Positions 8,358-19,215 of a DNA stretch of 64,000 nucleotides are shown piece by piece. Position 1 is the stretch's first letter; the number at the start of each line of letters is the position of its first letter. The notes beneath the pieces were generated by a model, which was given only the letters and a program-made list of their open reading frames with translations, searched no databases and was not told the DNA's origin. The stretch covers positions 42,339 through 106,338 of the forward strand of contig JACTNB010000007.1 in assembly GCA_014584345.1 (NCBI GenBank), read 5' to 3'. Both the position numbers and the translations under genes were made by a program. The DNA is from Planctomycetota bacterium (GTDB lineage Bacteria > Planctomycetota > Planctomycetia > Planctomycetales > Planctomycetaceae).

Positions 8358-10961
8358 TTATTCCAGTTCCTTCAACCGCCGATCCAACGTGGCCATGGTC
8401 TCGTTGAGCGTGTATTCCAAGTAGTCGTCCTGCTCGTGAATCAACGACTGTGCCGCCAGATCCAGCGCGGCGGGCACGTCGGCACCCTGGAAGAAACTAA
8501 GCGCGCGAACGGCTTCCAGGCGTACCCGGGGATGTTCGTCATTAACCGATCCTTCCAACAGGGAAAGCGGATCCGCCAGTTGATCCCGCCAGTAACAGAC
8601 GACCCGCGTCGCTGCCGCCCGCGCGCGAGGATCGGGCGAGGCCAGCACCTGCTTCAGTAGCGATTCATCCACCTGGTTATGCTGCTGATGGATCCACAAG
8701 CCTTCCAGTTGCAGCCGCGCCCCGGCTTCGGTGGAGACATCGAGTTGGCCCAGCCATGCGCTCGCATGCGCCAGAACCTCCTCGGTTTTGCGGGTCCGCA
8801 GTTCGCGGCGAACGCGATAGCGGACCCGGTCGGCTTCGTCTCCCAGCAAATCCAGTAGATCGGGAATCGACTTCGCGGACACATCCACCACGGTTGTTAA
8901 CGGATTCGGGCGATAGTGGATCCGCCAGATGCGACCATGTTGAGTATCCCGATGCGGATCTCGCACGGAATGCTGCATATGCCCCACCAATGGATTGAAC
9001 CAGTCGAGAACATACAGCGCTCCCTCGGGACCAAACTGCAGATCGACTGGGCGGAAATTTCGGTCGGTCGACTGCAGCAGCGGTTCCACGGGGTCGGCAT
9101 GGAAGCCCGAACCTTCGTCTTTTAGGCGATATTGCAATACGCCCTGGAAACCGATGCAGTTATTCAACAGATAATCTCCCTGGGTTTCCTCGGGAAAATT
9201 CCGGCTGTAGACCAGTTCGCAACCGCAGGTGGGCCGCCATTGCTTTGTCAGAAATTCCTTTAATCGCCCATGTTTGTGAGGATAATCGACCTGCCCGGAA
9301 AAGGCGGCTCCCACATAATTGGCCCCCGGCGAGGCATCGGCCACGAAGTTCTGTCCCCAGGGATCGAACACGTGCCCCCAAGGATTGGCAAAGGCGTACG
9401 ATACAAACACATCCACCTTTTCCGTGCGTGGCTCGTAACGATACACGCCCGCATCCACGCACCGCACGGGGCCGTAGGGGGTTTCGATCTGCGTGTGATG
9501 AAAGGTTCCCTCCTGAAAATACAGCGCCCCGTCCGGCCCCCAGGTAAACGCCGAGATGGAGTGGTGGGAATCCGCGGAGTCAAATCCGTGCAACACAATC
9601 TCCCGCTCGTCGGCTATGTCGTCGCCGTTCGTATCCTTCAAAAACACCAGGTTCGGCTGCTGGGCCACATACACGCCCCCGTCCCCCAGTTCGAAGCCGG
9701 TCGGCAAGTGCAACCCCTCGGCGAAGATCGTTTGCTTATCGGCCTTGCCATCGCCCGTAGTGTCTTCGAGGATCAGAATTTTATCGTTGACTGGCACACC
9801 GGGCAGATACATGGGATAGGAAGGCATCGTGCAGACCCACAAACGCCCCTTCCCGTCGAACGTGAACTTGCACGGATTCCGCAACTCGGGGAATTCCCGC
9901 TCCGAGGCAAACAGATTGGCGACATAGCCCTGAGGAAGCCGGAAGGATTTCAGCATCTCCTCCGGCGAAGTGATGGTGATCTCGAAGGTGATGTTTGACG
10001 GGACCTCCACCAACGCACCCGTATTGTCGTCGTTAATGGTCTCGGAAACCTCCTGGCCCCGTGCGATGGCCCAGATTCTCCGATCCCGATTGACGACCAT
10101 CTTCCGCAGCTTCTCGAATTCCGACGGAAAATTCACCACTCCGAACGGATTCTTCCGCCCGCCGTAGATGTAAAAGCCATTCACGGCCCGGTAGTCGTAC
10201 CAGTGTTGCAGCGATTTCTCCGCGACGGCTGCTTGCAGTTTTTCCAGATCGAGCGACGCCGAAACGTCCCCCGCGCCGAAGATCCGCTCGATCATCACCG
10301 GTGCCAGTTTGCGATAGCCGGCGTCGGTCAGATGAATGCCGTTGAACGTGAGGGGCGTTTCGCTGGCATTGTACAGTCGCTGCGTGGGCAGAAACAGATC
10401 GACGAAACCGACCCGGAACTCCCGCGCGACCTCCGCCGTGGCCCGCGTGTACAATGAAAGATTTTCATTATTGCGATCCCCAAACATCAACTGGCGTTGA
10501 GGCAAATTCTCACTGGCAATGGGGGACAGCAGCAGCACCCGTGGCGGCGAGACGCCGTTGTAGGAGGTGCTCGTCCAGGTCTGCAACTCGCTACGCAGAT
10601 CCTGCTTGTACTGTTCCAGCCCTGCCGGGCCCGCAAACGATTCATTAAAGCCAAAACAGGCAATCAGTACATCCGGCCGATGCGCCTCCAGGGTATGACC
10701 ATGATCCTGAAAATCCTGCGAACGCGGCCGCAACTTCAATTCGTCCGCCGACCACCCCAAGTTACGTACCGTCAGTTCGTGCTCCGGAAATCGGGCATGC
10801 AGCAATGTCTCGAAATGATTGTAATGCTGCAACCGTTCGATAAACGTGTTGCCAATCAGCACAATTTTGTCACCCTGCTTCAATTCCAGTTCGGCAGCCG
10901 ACAGGGAACACGCCGCCAGCAGCCCCAGCGACACAGCACACAGCAACAGACAGCGTTTCAT
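8358..10961 (-). CDS. Secreted SGNH hydrolase / membrane-bound-dehydrogenase-type propeller / HEAT fusion
   Basis: 867 aa with signal peptide MKRCLLLCAVSLGLLAACSL. Residues about 25-215 are SGNH/GDSL-like: KIVLIGNTFIERLQ, IACFGFNESFAG (Asn block) and NGIHLTDAGYRKLAP (Asp/His block). From about residue 330 the planctomycete 'putative membrane-bound dehydrogenase' propeller begins (LPQGYVANLFASEREFPELR, GKGRLWVCTMPSYP, DSADSHHSISAFTWGPDGAL, LQFGPEGALYVLDWFNPLVG). The last ~150 residues are HEAT-like helices and the protein ends at LDRRLKELE. Many relatives carry a C-terminal CxxCH cytochrome; none is seen here. The open frame extends upstream to 12176 but that part overlaps the next gene, and the signal peptide fixes the start at 10961. 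Substrate unknown. Confidence 0.8.
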   Translation of the reverse strand: MKRCLLLCAVSLGLLAACSLSAAELELKQGDKIVLIGNTFIERLQHYNHFETLLHARFPEHELTVRNLGWSADELKLRPRSQDFQDHGHTLEAHRPDVLIACFGFNESFAGPAGLEQYKQDLRSELQTWTSTSYNGVSPPRVLLLSPIASENLPQRQLMFGDRNNENLSLYTRATAEVAREFRVGFVDLFLPTQRLYNASETPLTFNGIHLTDAGYRKLAPVMIERIFGAGDVSASLDLEKLQAAVAEKSLQHWYDYRAVNGFYIYGGRKNPFGVVNFPSEFEKLRKMVVNRDRRIWAIARGQEVSETINDDNTGALVEVPSNITFEITITSPEEMLKSFRLPQGYVANLFASEREFPELRNPCKFTFDGKGRLWVCTMPSYPMYLPGVPVNDKILILEDTTGDGKADKQTIFAEGLHLPTGFELGDGGVYVAQQPNLVFLKDTNGDDIADEREIVLHGFDSADSHHSISAFTWGPDGALYFQEGTFHHTQIETPYGPVRCVDAGVYRYEPRTEKVDVFVSYAFANPWGHVFDPWGQNFVADASPGANYVGAAFSGQVDYPHKHGRLKEFLTKQWRPTCGCELVYSRNFPEETQGDYLLNNCIGFQGVLQYRLKDEGSGFHADPVEPLLQSTDRNFRPVDLQFGPEGALYVLDWFNPLVGHMQHSVRDPHRDTQHGRIWRIHYRPNPLTTVVDVSAKSIPDLLDLLGDEADRVRYRVRRELRTRKTEEVLAHASAWLGQLDVSTEAGARLQLEGLWIHQQHNQVDESLLKQVLASPDPRARAAATRVVCYWRDQLADPLSLLEGSVNDEHPRVRLEAVRALSFFQGADVPAALDLAAQSLIHEQDDYLEYTLNETMATLDRRLKELE

Positions 10962-11294
10962 GATAGCCCCCGTCCAGACCGGAAAAGAACAAGCAGCAAT
11001 GGCACCGCTCGGCCGCATCAACTCCGACTGATTATTCCAGATGCCCCCACCCGTCGCAACCATCGCCTTGAATCGCGGGGCAGGCAATCGCCAGACAACG
11101 CGATAATTCAGCCGCACGCTCCGCCGCTGGTCAATCCCACTACAAGAATCGCTTCGGTTTTCCTTTGCTGGTATCCCTGAAGTATTCCCCGTATGATCGT
11201 TGCCAGGCGTGTGAATCGCGAATTCCACATGTCTGACCCATGCCCCGGCGCGTGCCGTCGGTATTCTGCCCCCTCGACAGGAGCCCCACCTGCC
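10962..11294. other. Divergent intergenic region, 333 bp
   Basis: This separates the minus-strand SGNH/propeller gene from the plus-strand FAD oxidoreductase gene and must hold promoters for both. I see no convincing sigma-70 promoter pair, dyad or small gene by eye. Confidence 0.5.
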
Positions 11295-13391
11295 ATGCCC
11301 CGATCCTGCTCCCCCTTGTCCCGTTCCTGGTTGCTGCTCCCTTGCCTGCTGCTGGTGCTCGGTTTCCTCAACGGCGAATCGCACGCTGCCGCAGTCTCCC
11401 AGGCGGATATTATTGTTTATGGTTCCACGCCTGGAGGTTTCTGCGCCGCGATTGCCGCCGCCCGCGAAGGGGCGTCCGTCATCCTGCTGGAACCAACCCG
11501 TCACATCGGTGGCGTGAACACGGGAGGACTCAGCTTCAGTGATTCCAACCAGACGGTCCGCTCCACCGTGATGGGACTGTTCGACGAATGGCATCGCAGG
11601 ATCGAGCAGGATTATCAATCTCGCGGCGTGACTCTCCCCTACCAGGTTGCCAACAAGAACAACAGTGTCTGGACCTACGAACCGCACGTGGCCATGCGCG
11701 TCACCCGGCAGATGCTGCAAGAAGCCCGAGTTGATGTGCGAACCGGGCAAGTCCTGAAATCCGTCTCGAAACAGGGCCACCGCATCACGCAATTGGACAC
11801 AACCCAGGGCATTTTTCAGGCCCGGGTTTTCATTGATGCCACCTATGAAGGGGACCTGATGGCTGCCGCGGGCGTCCGTTGGACAATTGGCCGCGAAGGC
11901 CGACAGGACTTCGGAGAGTCCCTTGCGGGCAAGCAATATCCCAAACCACGTATCCCGGTCTCGGGTTTCCACGAGACTGGCGAACCACTCCCGTTGATCA
12001 CCACCAGCGAGGCGGGGGACGATACCCAGGGCGATTCCCTGGTCATGGTCTACAGTTTTCGACTCTGCCTGACGGATCAACCGGAAAATCGTGTCCCCTT
12101 CCCCAAGCCGACCCAGTACGACCCGGCCCGGTTCGAAGTGGTTCGTCGGTATCTCGCGCAGGAAAAAAAACCACACTTACTCTGGGATCTGTATCCACTC
12201 CCAGGAAACAAGTTTGATGCCAATAACGGCATCGGCAAGCAGTTTTCCATGGGGCTGGTCGGTGCCTGCAACGGCTGGTGCGAAGCGAATCCCGAACAAC
12301 GTGCCAGCCTTTGGGAAGCCCATCGGCAATACACGCTGGAGTTTTACCAGTTCCTCACCACCGACCCCGCCGTCCCGGAACATCTGCGAAAGCAACTGGG
12401 CAGACTCGGCCTTTGTCGAGATGAATTTCCCGAACACGGTCATTGGTCTCCTCAGTTGTATGTCCGTGAAGGCCGCCGCATGCAGGGCCTGTATATCCTC
12501 AGCCAACAGGACATCCTCGAAGATCCACGCAAGGAGGATCCCATCGTGGTCTCCTCTTTTCCGATCGATTCACACGACTGCCAGCGGGTGGCCTTGAAGG
12601 CAGGGGGCGTGATCAATGAAGGGACCATCTATCCCGTGCGGATGCCACGACGTCCACATGGATACCCTTACCAGATCCCCTACCGGGCCATCGTCCCCCG
12701 GGCGGAAGACTGCGAAAACCTGCTCGTCCCGGTGGCTCTCTCCTGCACCCATGTCGCGTTGTCTTCCATCCGGGTCGAACCTACCTGGATGATCCTCGGC
12801 CAGAGCGCCGGCATTGCCGCCGCTCTCGTTGCCCGGGAAGGCGGTTCCGTGCAAGCAGTGGATTACCCGACACTCCGTGAACGATTACTGGCACAAGGCC
12901 AGGTCCTTGAACTCCCCGAATTACCCGAAGTTCCTCCCGAACCGGAAATAGCCCTTTCGATCGACCCCCGCTCGCTGCCCGGCATCATCCTGGACGATGC
13001 CTCCGCGGAACTGACGGGAACCTGGGTGGTTTCCAGTAATTTCAAGCCGCATATCGGCAGAGGCTATCGGCACGATGAACAACGCGGCGACGGGAATTCC
13101 CGCGCGGTTTTTCGCTTCAGGGTAACAAAGGCGGGGAATTACATGTTGCGGATGGCGTATTCGGCCCATGACACAAGGGCGGCAGAAGTTCCCGTGGTAG
13201 TGCGCAGCGGCAGCCAGACAACTCGACTGACCGTGGATCAAACACGCCCCCTGCCTCCAGGCGAATCCTTTCAGCAGATCGGCACGGTCACGCTCGAGGC
13301 AGACGTGGAAACCGTTATTTCCATCAGCAATACCGCAACCCGAGGCTTCGTGATTCTTGATGCCCTGCAACTTCTCCCCGCCACGAACTGA
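11295..13391 (+). CDS. Secreted FAD-dependent oxidoreductase with golvesin-like C-terminal domain
   Basis: 698 aa. A signal peptide (LSRSWLLLPCLLLVLGFLNG, ending near SHA) precedes a GR2-type FAD-binding fold. IIVYGSTPGGFCAAIAAARE is the dinucleotide motif; LLEPTRHIGGVNTGGLSFSD follows. ATYEGDLMAAAGVRW and the late IRVEPTWMILGQSAGIAAAL match the FAD_oxidored family (PF12831). From about residue 560 (IILDDASAELTGTW...FVILDALQLLP) there is a beta-sandwich like the golvesin/xanthan-lyase C-terminal domain. Such proteins are frequent in planctomycetes and are thought to act on polysaccharides or associated phenolics; substrate unknown. ATG 11295 is preferred over in-frame starts upstream (11193 onward) because it places the signal peptide at the N-terminus. 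Confidence 0.8.
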   Translation: MPRSCSPLSRSWLLLPCLLLVLGFLNGESHAAAVSQADIIVYGSTPGGFCAAIAAAREGASVILLEPTRHIGGVNTGGLSFSDSNQTVRSTVMGLFDEWHRRIEQDYQSRGVTLPYQVANKNNSVWTYEPHVAMRVTRQMLQEARVDVRTGQVLKSVSKQGHRITQLDTTQGIFQARVFIDATYEGDLMAAAGVRWTIGREGRQDFGESLAGKQYPKPRIPVSGFHETGEPLPLITTSEAGDDTQGDSLVMVYSFRLCLTDQPENRVPFPKPTQYDPARFEVVRRYLAQEKKPHLLWDLYPLPGNKFDANNGIGKQFSMGLVGACNGWCEANPEQRASLWEAHRQYTLEFYQFLTTDPAVPEHLRKQLGRLGLCRDEFPEHGHWSPQLYVREGRRMQGLYILSQQDILEDPRKEDPIVVSSFPIDSHDCQRVALKAGGVINEGTIYPVRMPRRPHGYPYQIPYRAIVPRAEDCENLLVPVALSCTHVALSSIRVEPTWMILGQSAGIAAALVAREGGSVQAVDYPTLRERLLAQGQVLELPELPEVPPEPEIALSIDPRSLPGIILDDASAELTGTWVVSSNFKPHIGRGYRHDEQRGDGNSRAVFRFRVTKAGNYMLRMAYSAHDTRAAEVPVVVRSGSQTTRLTVDQTRPLPPGESFQQIGTVTLEADVETVISISNTATRGFVILDALQLLPATN

Positions 13392-13414
13392 CCCGGCCGG
13401 GGCTGCTTGCCTCG

Positions 13415-14707
13415 CTACGCTTTACTGTTCCAGCCGTCATTGATGGTTGCCCCCTTCGGGACCACCAGAATACCGTCGCGAACATAGAGTTCGGGATCGA
13501 CGATGTCCGCTTCCTGCTTGCCGTTTGGGGAAAGGATCACTCCGTTGCCTATGCGGCAGTTCTTGTCGATGATGGCGTTCTCGATGAGACAGTTGTCGCC
13601 AATACCGATGTGGGGCACCCCCTGCTGCTGATTCGTGGTGGTGGAATGTTCGGACTCGAAATAATCGGCCCCCATGATGACCGAATTGCGTATCGTGCAG
13701 TTTTCGCCGATGCGACAACGCAAACCGATCACGCTGTTTGTGATGGTAGTCCCCTTGCCGATCAGGCAGCCGTCGGCAATCAGGGCGGTATCCACGTTCA
13801 CGCCACCAAATTTGCTGGCGGGGAGAAAGCGGGGACGGGTGTAAATCGGGGAGTCGGGCCGATAGAACTCGAAGGGCGGGACCGGCTTGGCCAGATCGAG
13901 ATTGCACTGGAAAAAGGATTTAATGGTTCCGATATCTTCCCAGTACCCATCGAACAGATGCACGCCCACCTTGTGTGTGCGGATCGACATCGGAAAAACT
14001 TCCTTGCCGAAGTCCTCGTAATCGTTCTTGGTCAACAGATCGACCAGCACATCGCGATTGAACAGGTAAATCCCCATGCTTGCCAGACAATCCCGCCCCT
14101 TGCTGGGGATGCCACGCGCATCGATCCAGGCAGGCTCGGTCCGAACCATTTCGATTTCCTTGTCGGTTTTGGGCTTTTCCAGAAAGCCCAGCACGCGTCC
14201 GGAATCATCCAGACGCATGATTCCAAAACCTTGCGCCGCTTCCCGCGTGACCGGGAGCGCGGCAATCGTTGCATGCGCCCCCGATTTCTGATGCGTCTCC
14301 AACATCTCCTTGTAGTTCATCCGGTAAAGCTGGTCGCCCGAAAGAATCAGCACGTAATCGATACCGGGCTGCTGCACGTAACGCAGGTTCTTGCGGACGG
14401 CATCCGCGGTTCCCTGATACCAGTTGGCCCCCTCCGTCGTTTGCTGGGCAGCCAGAATTTCGACGAAGCCTCCGTGGAACCCGTCGAAATTGTAGGTCTG
14501 GCGAATATGCCGGTGCAGCGAAACCGAATTGAACTGCGTCAACAGATAAATCCGATTGATATCGCTGTTGATGCAATTGGCGATGGGGATGTCAATCAGA
14601 CGATATTTCGCGGCGAGCGGCACGGCAGGTTTCGACCGTTGTGCTGTCAAGGGAAACAAACGGGTCCCCTTGCCCCCTCCGAGGATCAAACCAACACAAT
14701 TGCGCAT
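13415..14707 (-). CDS. glgC: Glucose-1-phosphate adenylyltransferase
   Basis: 430 aa, normal length. The N-terminal nucleotidyltransferase signature is GLILGGGKGTRLFPLT, then RSKPAVPLAAKYRLIDIPI. GDQLYRMNY and FLEKPKTDKE are further family motifs. The C-terminal ~130 residues form a left-handed beta-helix of hexapeptide repeats (CLIGKGTTITNSVIGLRCRI...CTIRNSVIMGADYFE). The enzyme makes ADP-glucose from glucose-1-P and ATP, the committed step in bacterial glycogen synthesis. glgA lies 5.5 kb away on the other strand. ATG 14707 is chosen because the conserved N-terminus starts there and GGGTGG lies 6 nt upstream; the frame extends to 14872 without homology. Confidence 0.95.
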   Translation of the reverse strand: MRNCVGLILGGGKGTRLFPLTAQRSKPAVPLAAKYRLIDIPIANCINSDINRIYLLTQFNSVSLHRHIRQTYNFDGFHGGFVEILAAQQTTEGANWYQGTADAVRKNLRYVQQPGIDYVLILSGDQLYRMNYKEMLETHQKSGAHATIAALPVTREAAQGFGIMRLDDSGRVLGFLEKPKTDKEIEMVRTEPAWIDARGIPSKGRDCLASMGIYLFNRDVLVDLLTKNDYEDFGKEVFPMSIRTHKVGVHLFDGYWEDIGTIKSFFQCNLDLAKPVPPFEFYRPDSPIYTRPRFLPASKFGGVNVDTALIADGCLIGKGTTITNSVIGLRCRIGENCTIRNSVIMGADYFESEHSTTTNQQQGVPHIGIGDNCLIENAIIDKNCRIGNGVILSPNGKQEADIVDPELYVRDGILVVPKGATINDGWNSKA

Positions 14708-14959
14708 GACTATCCACCCTGCATCACGGATAAGAGAGAAGTAATTCTGAGGTGCTCGCGTTTCGCGTTTCGCATTCCTGCCACCAGACACGACATCCCC
14801 TTGCAGCGGAAGACGACGATCGCGTCCCAGTCTGCTTACACTACCCGGAAATCCCGCGAGGGAAAAGCGCACCGGCCCAGAAATTCAGATGGTGAATCGT
14901 CGAGGCTGGAATAATCGGTAGGGCGGGAACAGTTGCCCTGCCACGGAGGCCGAATCGAC

Positions 14960-15541
14960 CTATTTTTCGGCCCAGTAACGGCGAATGATTTCCGCGGCTT
15001 CGGCAGCCTCGGTTCCCGGATCGACCGGTTGGATCCGCAGCGTGGAGACGCGGGGCACCAGAGGGGTGGTTTCGTCCAGCCCCATTTTCTGGGCGTCGGC
15101 ATTGGTCACAATGGTCGTGTCGGAATCGTGGAAATCACTATCGTCGGAAAGCCAGTCGTACACGTCTTCCTCGGATGGGGCCTTCAAGGCCGCCCGCGAG
15201 GCCGGGGGCTTCCGGGGCCGCGGCGGAGATTCTTCCACCTTCTTCTTTTTGCCGCACAACTCAAACACCATGGTCCCCACGTGCAGGGTGTCCCCCGGTT
15301 GCATCGGGACCTCGCCATATATGGCTTCGCCGTTGAGGAACGTTCCATTCCGACTGCCCAGATCCTTGATGAAAACCTCCTCGTCCTGGCTGCGAATCTC
15401 GCAGTGTTGCCGACTGACTTCCGTGGAATTCACTCGGATATCCACGTCGGGATCCCGCCCGATCACCACAACGGCCTTGTCCGGAAGGGTCAGCGTTTTG
15501 CCCTTGTGCTTTCCCGTCAGGATGTGAAACATGATTTTCAA
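14960..15541 (-). CDS. FHA-domain protein
   Basis: 193 aa. An N-terminal forkhead-associated domain covers residues about 1-95: VVVIGRDPDVDIRVNSTEVSRQHCEI, then DLGSRNGTFLNGEAIYG. The GR, SxxH and NG phosphothreonine-binding motifs are intact. A basic KKKK segment and a low-complexity acidic/Pro-rich tail follow, with DDSDFHDSDTTIV. FHA domains bind phosphothreonine peptides, so this is probably a cytoplasmic adaptor for Ser/Thr-kinase signalling, abundant in planctomycetes. I keep the TTG start at 15541 because AAGGA lies 9 nt upstream; the first ATG (15532) has no well-placed site. It lies 73 nt downstream of the PilT gene on the same strand, so cotranscription is likely. Confidence 0.85.
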   Translation of the reverse strand: MKIMFHILTGKHKGKTLTLPDKAVVVIGRDPDVDIRVNSTEVSRQHCEIRSQDEEVFIKDLGSRNGTFLNGEAIYGEVPMQPGDTLHVGTMVFELCGKKKKVEESPPRPRKPPASRAALKAPSEEDVYDWLSDDSDFHDSDTTIVTNADAQKMGLDETTPLVPRVSTLRIQPVDPGTEAAEAAEIIRRYWAEK

Positions 15542-15614
15542 TTTGGGAGTCCTTGTTTCGCAGTCAGCACCATGAAGGGGGACCTGAACACATCCCGGAA
15601 CTCGGTCAGGCCGA

Positions 15615-16760
<1,146 letters not shown>

Positions 16761-17119
16761 GGAAAAGCCTCACTTGCACGCAGGGACGGGAGAATGGATG
16801 CTGCCAGACTGCACGGACATCCGCCGCATTTTCCCCGCTTTTCCGTGCCATGTCCAGCATCAAGAGGGAAATTCTCGTCCCGAAAACCTGAGGAGTTGGT
16901 TTCGAGAATTCCCCGAATCCCGAAGTTCTCCAACATCCAGGACGGACATGGCGTAGGGAGGCGTGACTCCGTTTCTCGTTTTTCCGTATCCATGAAGACG
17001 GAATATCCCTACAATTTGGCAGCTTCCCACCAGACGACCCTCCCCGCGCAGTGTGCCGGGAACATGGATTCCCGACCCGGTTACGGGAACTGTCTGGGGA
17101 TTTCCCTGTTTGATTCCAG

Positions 17120-18037
17120 ATGTCGAAAAACTCCATGGCTGCAGCACCTCCTCCATCCACGCCCCCCATGCCAACCGTCACCGTGGACCTGAAAACCCCC
17201 TGGCTGGCGGCCCTGCTCTCCTGGGCGATCCCCGGCGCGGGACAAATTTACCAGAAACGCTATTTCAAGGGGATTCTGTTCCTCGTCTGCATCCTGGGGA
17301 TGTTCGGCCTGGGGATTAACATGGGGGAAGGGCGACCCGTCTATGTGAACTATTATGTCGCCGGGGAAGGAGGTTTGCTGAAGAAACGAAATTACGGCTA
17401 CCTCTCCCAAATGCTTGTGGGCGCGGCCGCCATGCCCGCCATCATCCAGTCCAGCCGATTCGAATCGGAGGAAAATACCTGGCGGCTGACACAACCGATC
17501 GACGAACCGTTCGAGGGGGTCGTCCGGGCCGGTCGTGACGTCGCTTCCCAGCAGGCCGTCCGGGGTAGAATTTCCCTCAATGCCGTCCCGGGATCCGGCG
17601 GACAACAGATTGAAGGTCATCTGGTCGGCACGCTCGTCGAAACCGGCGAACCGATCGACCTGAAACTTTCCCAACCGCCAAGAGAGCGACTCGATAGCAT
17701 TCCCGTGGGGCTGAGAATTTCCGCCGACCCCAAAAGGCATGTCCAGATGTGGGTCGATCAGGTCCAGCAGGGGCCCGAGGGTCTTGGCGAAAATCTGATC
17801 GGGTCCGTCGCGCGGCCCCTGAGAAACTGGTATCAGGTTCCCTTGCAGGACAACGAACTTCAGGACCTGAATGGACGCCTGGGAAAACGCTGGGAACTGG
17901 CCATGGTGCTAACCTGGCTCGCGGGACTCCTCAACATTCTCGCCATCTGGGATGCCTTCGAAGGCCCGGCTTACGGAATTCGACCGGCAACAGCCCGCGG
18001 AGAGGATCGGGAACCGCCCGGACCCGCTCCCCAATAG
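17120..18037 (+). CDS. DUF6677-type membrane protein
   Basis: 305 aa. After a Pro-rich start, a hydrophobic block at about 25-70 contains LSWAIPGAGQIYQKRYFKGI, the PGAGQIYQ signature seen in TM2/DUF5683-like and planctomycete DUF6677 proteins. A ~190-residue extramembrane part follows (ESEENTWRLTQPIDEPFEG...). A C-terminal TM segment (WELAMVLTWLAGLLNILAIW) and a short Pro-rich tail end the protein. Function unknown; the family is largely restricted to planctomycetes as I recall. The gene for a small two-TM protein starts 58 nt downstream on the same strand, so the pair may be cotranscribed. Confidence 0.7.
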   Translation: MSKNSMAAAPPPSTPPMPTVTVDLKTPWLAALLSWAIPGAGQIYQKRYFKGILFLVCILGMFGLGINMGEGRPVYVNYYVAGEGGLLKKRNYGYLSQMLVGAAAMPAIIQSSRFESEENTWRLTQPIDEPFEGVVRAGRDVASQQAVRGRISLNAVPGSGGQQIEGHLVGTLVETGEPIDLKLSQPPRERLDSIPVGLRISADPKRHVQMWVDQVQQGPEGLGENLIGSVARPLRNWYQVPLQDNELQDLNGRLGKRWELAMVLTWLAGLLNILAIWDAFEGPAYGIRPATARGEDREPPGPAPQ

Positions 18038-18095
18038 GTTTTTCATCGCCCCCGACACCAAGCTTGAATCCCTTCGCGAAACCGAAAGCCGACCG

Positions 18096-18308
18096 ATGAG
18101 CACTCTGTTCCCCCCCCTGCTGGCCAGCCAGATCCCAACCCTGTTCTATATGTTTCCCGTGACCGCGGTGATCGCCCTGGTTTATAGTGCCAGCCGCTAC
18201 GAAGACGCTGGCGCCATTCTACGCAAGTCCTGCCGTCTCTTTTCGCAAATCTCTGTCTTCCTGGTCGGTATCCTGTTGCTTCTGTACGTGCTGACCGTCA
18301 AGTTGTAA
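18096..18308 (+). CDS. Small two-TM membrane protein
   Basis: 70 aa. Two hydrophobic helices (IPTLFYMFPVTAVIALVYSA and ISVFLVGILLLLYVLTVKL) are separated by a short basic/acidic loop, SRYEDAGAILRKSC. No named family recognised. It follows the DUF6677 gene by 58 nt, and the ATG at 18096 is the only one giving a complete first TM. The spacing and membrane nature of both products suggest a functional pair. No strong ribosome site is visible. Confidence 0.6.
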   Translation: MSTLFPPLLASQIPTLFYMFPVTAVIALVYSASRYEDAGAILRKSCRLFSQISVFLVGILLLLYVLTVKL

Positions 18309-18475
18309 CCCCGCGGCCAAATCCCCTCGCTCGGCAAACCCCGCTCACGCTACAATACGCTGCACACCAGACATGCCCCACTCCCCCGGGAGATGCTATT
18401 CTGGCGTGCCTGATCACTACGTGTTTCCGGAGAAACCCGCCTCGAACGGGCAAAGGCATCCGAGAGGTAATCCCC

Positions 18476-19030
18476 ATGCTTGCAAAGGCTTCCGTATTCA
18501 TCGCCACCAGCCTGGATGGGTACATCTCCAGACTGGATGGCAGTATCGATTGGCTCAACGAGGCAAACACCGCCGTGCCAACGGGTGAGGATTGCGGGTA
18601 TCAAAAGTTCTTGAACTCGGTGGATGTCGTCGTGATGGGCAGAAACACATTCGAACAAGTCCAAACGTTTGATACCTGGCCTTACGAGGGAAAGCAGGTC
18701 GTGGTGCTCAGCAGCAGACCACTCACGCTGCCCGACAGTCTCGCGAACAAGGTGACCATCTCGTCCGAAACGCCAACCACGCTGACCGAACGATTGACAA
18801 AGGCCGGGGCACGACGCCTCTACGTCGATGGGGGCATCACCATTCAGCGGTTCCTCGCCGAGGGACTCGTCGACGACATAACCATTACACTCATCCCGGT
18901 AATTCTGGGACAGGGAAGGCCGCTCTTCGGACGAGTGACACAGGACATCCCTCTCTTCCACACAGGGACCAGAACGTTCGAATTCGGTTTTATACAACTC
19001 AGCTATCGCGTGGCAGGTCGCGCGGAATAG
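18476..19030 (+). CDS. Dihydrofolate-reductase-family protein (RibD C-terminal fold)
   Basis: 184 aa. The sequence opens with KASVFIATSLDGYISRLDGS, typical of stand-alone DHFR-fold/RibD_C proteins of the YyaP/YwjB type. DVVVMGRNTFEQV is the nucleotide-binding segment, VVVLSSRPL follows, and RRLYVDGGITIQRFLAEGLV plus TLIPVILGQGRPLF are the C-terminal signatures. These enzymes are NADPH-dependent reductases of unknown substrate, not true FolA and lacking the RibD deaminase domain. GAGAGG lies 8 nt before ATG 18476. No riboflavin or folate genes are nearby. Confidence 0.85.
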   Translation: MLAKASVFIATSLDGYISRLDGSIDWLNEANTAVPTGEDCGYQKFLNSVDVVVMGRNTFEQVQTFDTWPYEGKQVVVLSSRPLTLPDSLANKVTISSETPTTLTERLTKAGARRLYVDGGITIQRFLAEGLVDDITITLIPVILGQGRPLFGRVTQDIPLFHTGTRTFEFGFIQLSYRVAGRAE

Positions 19031-19215
19031 CCGCCGAACGCCGCTCATCTTGCTATTTTTGTCGAAGGTCTCCAAGTTTCTCGGGTTGAGCCGCCACTCC
19101 CGAAAACTCACCCGCCAGCGGAACGGGCAAGGCTCGCTTGTTTGTCCGCTCCGCGGTCCTATCATACGGCATATGGAAACAGTTCACCTGTCCTCTCGCA
19201 GTGGAAGGATTTTCG

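Noticed and set aside
10962..12176. N-terminal extension of the SGNH/propeller gene to 12176
   Set aside because: It overlaps the FAD oxidoreductase gene, has no homology, and an excellent signal peptide starts at 10961.
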